Shown: positions 22,152 through 27,040 of the stretch, in pieces | Numbering within the stretch: position 1 is the stretch's first letter | Layout: each line of letters starts with the position of its first letter | NCBI GenBank assembly: GCA_964450795.1 | Contig: CAYVDI010000006.1 | Location: forward strand, 1-27,040 | Source of the DNA: JAGOTT01 sp964450795 | GTDB taxonomy: Bacteria > Patescibacteriota > Minisyncoccia > Moranbacterales > UBA1568 | DNA: 27,040 bases | Direction: 5' to 3' | Made by a program: the position numbers and the translations under genes | Notes under the pieces: model-generated | The model's database searches: none | What the model saw: the letters and a program-made list of their open reading frames with translations, nothing else | What the model was told of the DNA's origin: nothing

Positions 22152-23303
22152 TTAATTCTCCTTGAGGAGTTCTTGATAACGCAAAAAGAAAACGCGGGCG
22201 CTCCGTTCCCATGAATACCCGAGGAGTCGTTCGCGCCCGAGTCCCTTCAGGCGCTCCCGTGTTTCTTCGTTCGTGAGAAGAGTATACAACGATTCCGCGC
22301 ATCCGGCAACGTCATCCGGCCCGAAGAAGAGCGTCGCGTCACCACCGACCTCCCGGAACGGCGGGATATCGGAAGCTGCGACCGGAACCGAGACGGCAAA
22401 AGCCTCGAGAAGCGGGATACCGAATCCTTCATATCGGGAAGGGAACACGAGTCCATCGGCCGCGGCATACACCGATGGGAGATCGATCTCCTCGATGAAT
22501 CCTGGAAAAACGACAGTACTCCCGAGATGGAGTTCATCGATAGTGCGATCGATCGAGACGTCGAAATGATGCGCCGATCGGTTCCCGGCAAGCACGACCT
22601 GGACGCCCGGGACCCTGTCGCGGATACTCGCGAACGCACGGAGGAAGAGCGTGAGATTCTTCCTCGGTTGGAGCGTCCCGATCGAGAGAAGGAACCGCCC
22701 CGGCAACCCGTATTTCTGCCGGGCTCGCACGACATCGATATCGGAGACCTCGGAATAAAACGAAGGTGAAACGGCGTTCGCCACGACGACAATCCGATCT
22801 CCGGCCACGCCGTAGCGGCGCATCACCTCGTCTTTCGTGAATTCCGACGGAACCAGGATGCGGTCCGCCCGCCGGAATGTCCTCGGAATGAGCGTCGAAA
22901 GGAACAAGCGGTCCTTCCGGTCGATGAGTTCCGGGAACACGCGGAAGGAAACATCGTGGACATGAGCGAACACCTTCGTCCGTCCCGGAACGAACAGCGG
23001 GAGTATGTATTGGGTGTAGAAAAGATCGACCCGATTCCGGAGAAGAAACACCGGGACCGAAACGATATTCCACATGAACCGGTTCCGCCCGGAAAGCGGG
23101 ATGATTTCCGCGTTCCCGTTATCGGGAATCCCGAGTTTCGCCGAGAGCTCCGAAAGGAACTCCGGGTCCTGACGATCCGTCAGGAGCAGGAACCGGTTTT
23201 CCCGGTCGATCTTGAGCAATTCCCGTGTCAGATTGAAGAAGACCGCTTCATCCCCGGTCCGACCCCTCCCGATAAGACGGATATCGATCGCGATGGTTTT
23301 CAT
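22152..23303 (-). CDS. Family 4 glycosyltransferase
   Basis: A 383-residue retaining GT-B transferase using a nucleotide sugar. The N-terminal domain starts MKTIAIDIRLIGRGRTGDE, with HVHDVSFRVFPE and a VPSEFTKDEV segment. The C-terminal Rossmann domain has LLSIGTLQPRKNL and the sugar-nucleotide motif PSRYEGFGIPLLEA (EX7E-type). It begins 10 nt after the stop of the O-antigen ligase-like gene, with no Shine-Dalgarno. That tight spacing implies co-transcription. Its frame nominally reads on into the gap in the upstream gene, but the two are separate proteins. Confidence 0.93.
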   Translation of the reverse strand: MKTIAIDIRLIGRGRTGDEAVFFNLTRELLKIDRENRFLLLTDRQDPEFLSELSAKLGIPDNGNAEIIPLSGRNRFMWNIVSVPVFLLRNRVDLFYTQYILPLFVPGRTKVFAHVHDVSFRVFPELIDRKDRLFLSTLIPRTFRRADRILVPSEFTKDEVMRRYGVAGDRIVVVANAVSPSFYSEVSDIDVVRARQKYGLPGRFLLSIGTLQPRKNLTLFLRAFASIRDRVPGVQVVLAGNRSAHHFDVSIDRTIDELHLGSTVVFPGFIEEIDLPSVYAAADGLVFPSRYEGFGIPLLEAFAVSVPVAASDIPPFREVGGDATLFFGPDDVAGCAESLYTLLTNEETRERLKGLGRERLLGYSWERSARVFFLRYQELLKEN

Positions 23304-23313
23304 ATGATTGGTT

Positions 23314-24554
23314 TCAGTGGTCGCTTTCAAGCTGATTACGGGAAACAACCAAAAATGCCGCAAACAGGACCCAGATGAATCCGAGGAGAATTCCGGAATT
23401 GAAAAGGTCGAATACGAGAATNNNNNNNNNNNNNNNNNNNNNNNNNNNNNNNNNNNNNNNNNNNNNNNNNNNNNNNNNNNNNNNNNNNNNNNNNNNNNNN
23501 NNNNNNNNNNNNNNNNNNNNNCTCCTCCGGCGACGCAGGAAACGGTGATCTCCTGCGATCCCGCCGTGCTTGCCGCGCGACCGAGAAGATCGAATCTGGT
23601 AAGCGGAACGCATGCAACGAGAACGACCGCGAGCAGGAATGCGAACGATATGCCGACGACATACATAGTGACCGCCTTCATGCTCCGCCGCACGTACGCG
23701 AGAAGTAAGACGGAAAGCACGCCTGACACGAGCGCCCCGAGCCACGCACTCCGCGAGACCGTCATGAGTAGCACGGAAAAGAAGACCGAAAGGACGGCGA
23801 AAAGAAGTGTCCCCTGCCCTGCCATGCGTACGCGTTCGCGTCCTTCACCTGCTCGGAAGCTTGTTCCGAACGCGAAAAGAACGGAGCCAAGGAATACGAG
23901 ATACATCCCGAGCCAGTCCGGTTCAGGAAACCCGCCGTCCGGACGTCCCGGCATGACTTCGAACGGATCCGATCCGGAAAGAAATCGGATATTCTGAACC
24001 ACCGAATACAGAAGAACCACGGACCCTGACGCCAAAACGAACGGCAACACCTTCCGGATATCGTCAATCGACCGAAGGTATATCCTGGAGAGAAGATAAA
24101 GTCCGTAAAGGGAAAACAACACCAACGAAAGCTTGAGTGAAAGCCCTACCGATGGCGCATTCCACAGCGAAAAGAGCGATCCGACCGGTACGAGGAGAAG
24201 GAGTCCGTCAGGAACGCCGAATTTCGGCAGCTCCGGAAGCGCCCGTCGCGCCAGGAACCGGAGAATAAGACCGGCATACAGCGCGACTTCGAGAAACTGG
24301 TACGGACGGACTTCCGGCCCGGCAGTCATCGGGGAAAGGTGCGTCATTTCGAACGGAAGGGACATGAGGAGAAGGAGAAACATCCATCCCGGACGATACG
24401 ATGCGATCAGCGTCGCCAGCACGAAAAAAAAGAGGAAATCACCGGTTTCCAAAGGAAATATTCCGATATTCTGGAACACGACGACCAGGACGGAAAGCGC
24501 CGCGCCACAGAGAAGCAGCGTCTTCCCGATACTTGTCATTTCAAGAAAAAGCAT
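23314..24554 (-). CDS. O-antigen ligase/polymerase-like membrane protein (gap inside)
   Basis: A polytopic membrane protein of the Wzy/WaaL type that polymerises or ligates lipid-linked glycans. The N-terminal part (23522-24554) encodes about nine hydrophobic helices, with PEPDWLGMYLVF and TVSRSAWLGALVSG, typical Wzy_C landmarks. The C-terminal 35 residues after the gap (23314-23421) form a last helix, NSGILLGFIWVLFAAFLVV, and end ...NQLESDH. The halves are in different frames relative to the 100 N. The large periplasmic loop with the expected catalytic Arg/His lies at or in the gap. ATG 24539 (MTSIGKT) is an alternative start. Confidence 0.85.
23422..23521. other. Scaffold gap (100 N) inside the O-antigen ligase-like gene
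   Basis: A run of exactly 100 N. The flanking frames do not agree, so the length is a placeholder. Confidence 0.95.
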
Positions 24555-24570
24555 AGCGTGGTTTCCGATA

Positions 24571-25731
24571 TTATTTCACGTCCATGAGCATGTCCAGAAT
24601 CTTCCCCGTAAACAGGTCCCAGGAAAAATCTCCCGAGCGCTTCCGCCCTTTTTCCGACAGCTCCTCCCTCATATTTTGATCATCCAAGAGTCGTTCCATC
24701 CCGGATCGGATAGCCGTCTCGCTCTTCGGATCGACGAGAAGCGCCGCATCGTCCGCAAGTTCCGGAATCGAACCGGAACGGCCGGCAAGCACCGGCGTAC
24801 CGCAAGCGAACGCTTCGAGCACCGGCAATCCGAATCCCTCGTAGAGCGATGGGTACACGAAGAATGCCGCACCTCGGTACAACGCCGGCAAATCCTCTTC
24901 CGGAACGAATCCCAGCAACCTGACGGATTTTTCAAGACCAAGCCCCCGCACGATGTCCCGCACATCGGTAGCCAGCCTATTGGACGCCGGAAACACTTTT
25001 CCGGATATGACGAGCGGCGGGGCATCCCGATGTCTCCGGAGTTCCGCGTACGAACGAAGCAGACGCTCGGCGTTCTTCCGGATCTCAAGCCCGCCCCCGT
25101 GGTAGATATATCCGGATACGAGTCCATATTTTTGAAGAACGCCCCTGATATCCGATGAATCCGTCTCCGAGCGGAACAGCGGATCGCAGTCCGGATATGC
25201 GACCACGATGCGCTCCTGCGGAACACCCAGCTCGGAAACGACGTCCGTCTTCGTCTGCTCGGATACCGTAACGATACGATATGCCGAACGGATTCCGTGC
25301 TCCACGGTCCCCCAATGAAGTTTCCGTGTCAATGTGCCAAGATACTCGGGGAACAATCGTGGGATGATATCATGTACGATCATGATATGCCGGACCGAAG
25401 ACGACGGAGAGAACCGCGTCGAGGACTGATAAAGCGAGAGGAAAGCATCGCAACCGTCCTGTTCCGCACGCCCCGCGACCTCCCGCTCCCAGAGCATCCG
25501 CCGCGGGATATCGTCCCGTTTCCAGAAGGGAAGAAACGCCTTCACCTCGAAATTCTCCGGCAGTTCGAAATCAACCGGCTCTTCCTCGCAATACAGAAGG
25601 ACTCGGTCGCCATTCTGCAATCTGAAATCTGAAATCTGCAATTCCGCCAATTTCCTGAGAAAATTGGCGGTCACCTGTCCGATTCCGGTCCCTGGTTTTC
25701 GCAGAAATGACGCGTCTATGCCTATTTTCAT
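24571..25731 (-). CDS. Family 4 glycosyltransferase (mannosyltransferase-like)
   Basis: A 386-residue GT-B transferase. It starts MKIGIDASFLRKPGTGIGQV and has IVHDIIPRLFPEYL, TVSEQTKTDVV, a GLEIRKNAERLL segment and PSLYEGFGLPVLEAFACGTP (EX7E motif), so both domains are intact. Residues about 30-40 contain ELQISDFRLQN, encoded by a short AATCTGAAAT-type tandem repeat that looks inserted between a helix and the next strand. The region upstream has TTGGAA-17-TATGAT ending 8 nt before the ATG, so the message may be nearly leaderless. It is the first gene of the minus-strand glycan block and diverges from the pseudopilin gene. Confidence 0.93.
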   Translation of the reverse strand: MKIGIDASFLRKPGTGIGQVTANFLRKLAELQISDFRLQNGDRVLLYCEEEPVDFELPENFEVKAFLPFWKRDDIPRRMLWEREVAGRAEQDGCDAFLSLYQSSTRFSPSSSVRHIMIVHDIIPRLFPEYLGTLTRKLHWGTVEHGIRSAYRIVTVSEQTKTDVVSELGVPQERIVVAYPDCDPLFRSETDSSDIRGVLQKYGLVSGYIYHGGGLEIRKNAERLLRSYAELRRHRDAPPLVISGKVFPASNRLATDVRDIVRGLGLEKSVRLLGFVPEEDLPALYRGAAFFVYPSLYEGFGLPVLEAFACGTPVLAGRSGSIPELADDAALLVDPKSETAIRSGMERLLDDQNMREELSEKGRKRSGDFSWDLFTGKILDMLMDVK

Positions 25732-25813
25732 ATGCGACCATCATATCCCTTTCCATGGGATTTTCCAAGCCCGATAGCCCACTTCCCCATTTCGCAAAGA
25801 CAGGGAAAAGTGG

Positions 25814-25819
25814 TACACT
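25814..25819 (+). promoter_or_regulatory. -10 element of the pseudopilin gene
   Basis: TACACT preceded by TGG (extended -10), 34 nt upstream of the ATG at 25854. No good -35 is seen. Confidence 0.45.
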
Positions 25820-25853
25820 GAAAATGTAATCTGCAAAACAAACCACGACACCT

Positions 25854-26633
25854 ATGCGCAAGCTCTCCTTCTCGAAACTCCTCCCCAAAGGCTCCGTCCT
25901 CGTCTTCTCCCTCCTCATCCTTTCGATCATGCTCGTGACGTCGCTCACGATCCTCTCCTCGGCGCTTCTGAATCAGAAAGCCTCCCTTTCGACGGGAAGT
26001 TCCGGACGATCGTTCCAGGTGGCGGATTCGGGAGTGGAACGGGTGCTCTATCAGATATACAAGCAGAGCAATGCGACGCTTGAGGATCTCGGAGATGTTA
26101 TCGCGGGAGGGAGTACTGCCACGGTACGATGCAATAACGGAGTCGTCTCCTTCCCGGTATCCGGAGGCGATGTGAAGGTCGGATTCTATCAGGATGATCC
26201 CTCGAATCCGGGGAATGTCATCTCCTATACGAACTGCGCCGGAACCGATTGGCGTGACAAGGTGGTGAAGATAAAGTCCGAGGGCACGGCGGGGACAACA
26301 TCCCGTGCGGTGGAGGTGGCGGTGGGAGCGGGAAATGCTGGAAATTCTTTGTCTTGTTTTGTGCACCCAGATCAAGGCCCTACTTGTTGCAATGAAGATG
26401 GCAGTGGAAATGTCCAATGTTACCAACATTTCGGCCTCACCTGGGTAGCTGATCTCCCGAACACCTCCTGGGTGTCCACTCTTGTGTCTGGAAATCTATC
26501 TTGTTCGCACACCTTGACTGATACCGATGCCACGGATGGGAACGATCTTTTCTGTTGCAAAAAGAAAAGTAACGGAACTTCAGAATGTGCCGTATACTAT
26601 TCAAACGGATGGAAGAATTATGGATCAATATAA
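25854..26633 (+). CDS. PilX-like pseudopilin with cysteine-rich variable tail
   Basis: A 259-residue type IV pilin-like protein. A basic leader (MRKLSFSKLLPKG) precedes a hydrophobic stretch beginning SVLVFSLLILSIMLVTSL, with a likely prepilin-peptidase cleavage after Gly. FQVADSGVERVLYQIYK continues the N-terminal helix, as in PilX-N proteins that cap or regulate pili. From about residue 165 the protein changes character: at least eight cysteines including two CC pairs, and many Asn, Gly and Ser. The coding DNA there (from about 26341) becomes clearly more AT-rich than before. The tail is probably a surface-exposed, disulfide-bonded module. A strong terminator follows. Confidence 0.85.
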   Translation: MRKLSFSKLLPKGSVLVFSLLILSIMLVTSLTILSSALLNQKASLSTGSSGRSFQVADSGVERVLYQIYKQSNATLEDLGDVIAGGSTATVRCNNGVVSFPVSGGDVKVGFYQDDPSNPGNVISYTNCAGTDWRDKVVKIKSEGTAGTTSRAVEVAVGAGNAGNSLSCFVHPDQGPTCCNEDGSGNVQCYQHFGLTWVADLPNTSWVSTLVSGNLSCSHTLTDTDATDGNDLFCCKKKSNGTSECAVYYSNGWKNYGSI

Positions 26634-26671
26634 ATTATGAGTCAGTAAAACTAAGTTTTGAATTCTTTTTG

Positions 26672-26700
26672 AAAAAAACCGGCATTATGTCGGTTTTTTT
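26672..26700 (+). terminator. Terminator after the pseudopilin gene
   Basis: An A run, then ACCGGCAT and ATGTCGGT pairing (with one G-T), then seven T. The remaining stretch up to 26740 is AT-rich and empty. Confidence 0.9.
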
Positions 26701-26740
26701 CTTATCTGATTCATACATTTTCTTAAATTCATCCAACTAA

Positions 26741-26769
26741 TTGCCTTCTTCAGCTTTTTTCCGTACAAT
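26741..26769 (+). promoter_or_regulatory. Promoter of the nucleotide-sugar dehydrogenase gene
   Basis: TTGCCT (26741-26746), a 17-nt spacer and TACAAT (26764-26769), 28 nt before the ATG at 26798. Confidence 0.7.
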
Positions 26770-26797
26770 GTGACCCAGAATCAGTTAACTGAAACAT

Positions 26798-27040
26798 ATG
26801 AAGAAAACCGGAACGGAGACAAAGCGGAAGGAAACGATCGCCGTCATCGGACTCGGATACGTCGGGCTGCCGCTCGCGGTACGGGCCGTTGAGCGCGGAT
26901 ACGATGTCATCGGCATCGCACGAAGCAAGGAAAAGATCGCGATGATCAACAAAGGGATTTCTCCGATCGAGGATGCGGGCCTTTCCGCAGACATGAAGAA
27001 ATTCCCGGTCAAGGCGGCGGACGACCCGAATACCATCGGA
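26798..27040 (+). CDS. Nucleotide-sugar dehydrogenase, UDP-Glc/GDP-Man family (3' end outside window)
   Basis: The first 81 residues of an NAD-dependent dehydrogenase that oxidises a sugar nucleotide (for example UDP-GlcNAc/ManNAc or UDP-glucose) to the uronic acid. The Rossmann motif AVIGLGYVGLPLA lies at residues 15-27. It is followed by a GYDVIGI strand and the NKGISPIED segment typical of WecC/WbpA-like members. ATG 26798 has no clear Shine-Dalgarno. It fits as a precursor supplier for the neighbouring glycan block, and for the WecG/TagA-type enzyme if the product is ManNAcA (inference). The substrate-deciding residues lie outside the window. Confidence 0.9.
   Translation, partial: MKKTGTETKRKETIAVIGLGYVGLPLAVRAVERGYDVIGIARSKEKIAMINKGISPIEDAGLSADMKKFPVKAADDPNTIG

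Noticed and set aside
1..27040. Alternative genetic code with TGA as glycine, as in some CPR lineages
   Set aside because: TGA ends gnd, gltX, def and the radical SAM gene at the expected family lengths, and no in-frame TGA is seen within conserved domains.
1..27040. tRNA, rRNA, insertion sequence or integrase genes
   Set aside because: I saw no cloverleaf, ribosomal RNA or transposase/integrase motif on reading either strand, though short RNAs cannot be fully excluded by eye.

Overview
The window looks like a scaffold from a streamlined, moderately GC-rich bacterium, most probably of the Candidate Phyla Radiation (Patescibacteria, Parcubacteria-like). This rests on gene style rather than a marker: a multi-LamG surface protein, a PilX-like pseudopilin with a variable tail, a PriA homologue whose helicase motifs have decayed, a lone GroES, very tight gene packing, and many genes without a Shine-Dalgarno. 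TGA is used as an ordinary stop in well-conserved genes (gnd, gltX, def), so the code is standard. Four runs of exactly 100 N are scaffold gaps of unknown true length. At least two of them break reading frames.

Layout. 1-3171 (-): a long LamG repeat protein, open through the left edge. 3247-5040 (-): pgl and gnd (oxidative pentose phosphate steps) from a near-consensus promoter. 5149-7906 (-): an EnvC-like M23 peptidase and gltX. 8121-8288 (+): the tail of an unknown protein behind a gap. 8328-9611 (-): a WecG/TagA/CpsF transferase and thpR. 9693-10710 (-): two unrecognised small proteins, each followed by a terminator. 10837-14266 (+): priA-def-fmt. 14350-14970 (+): a membrane-anchored tandem rhodanese. 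15041-15319 (-): groES under a CIRCE operator. 15490-16035: a truncated P-loop ATPase (-) and a 64-residue DnaJ-like zinc-finger protein (+). 16178-18557 (-): a compact RiPP-type locus. 18729-25731 (-): an S41 peptidase and a surface polysaccharide block (GT2, LCP ligase, GT4, Wzy/WaaL-like, GT4). 25854-27040 (+): pseudopilin and the start of a nucleotide-sugar dehydrogenase.

The most interesting locus is 16178-18650. A 50-residue peptide ending in a CxCxCxC core (18405-18557) has a clear promoter and a strong ribosome site. It is followed by a textbook radical SAM/SPASM maturase with an N-terminal region resembling a peptide-recognition domain, then by an HExxH protein that could be the leader peptidase. 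I read this as a ribosomally made, radical-SAM-modified peptide system. No transporter or immunity gene is visible.

Regulatory themes: several -10 elements sit 6 nt from the ATG, which predicts leaderless mRNAs. In four places a terminator overlaps or abuts the promoter of the next gene. GroES carries a HrcA/CIRCE-type operator lying between and over its -35 and -10 elements.
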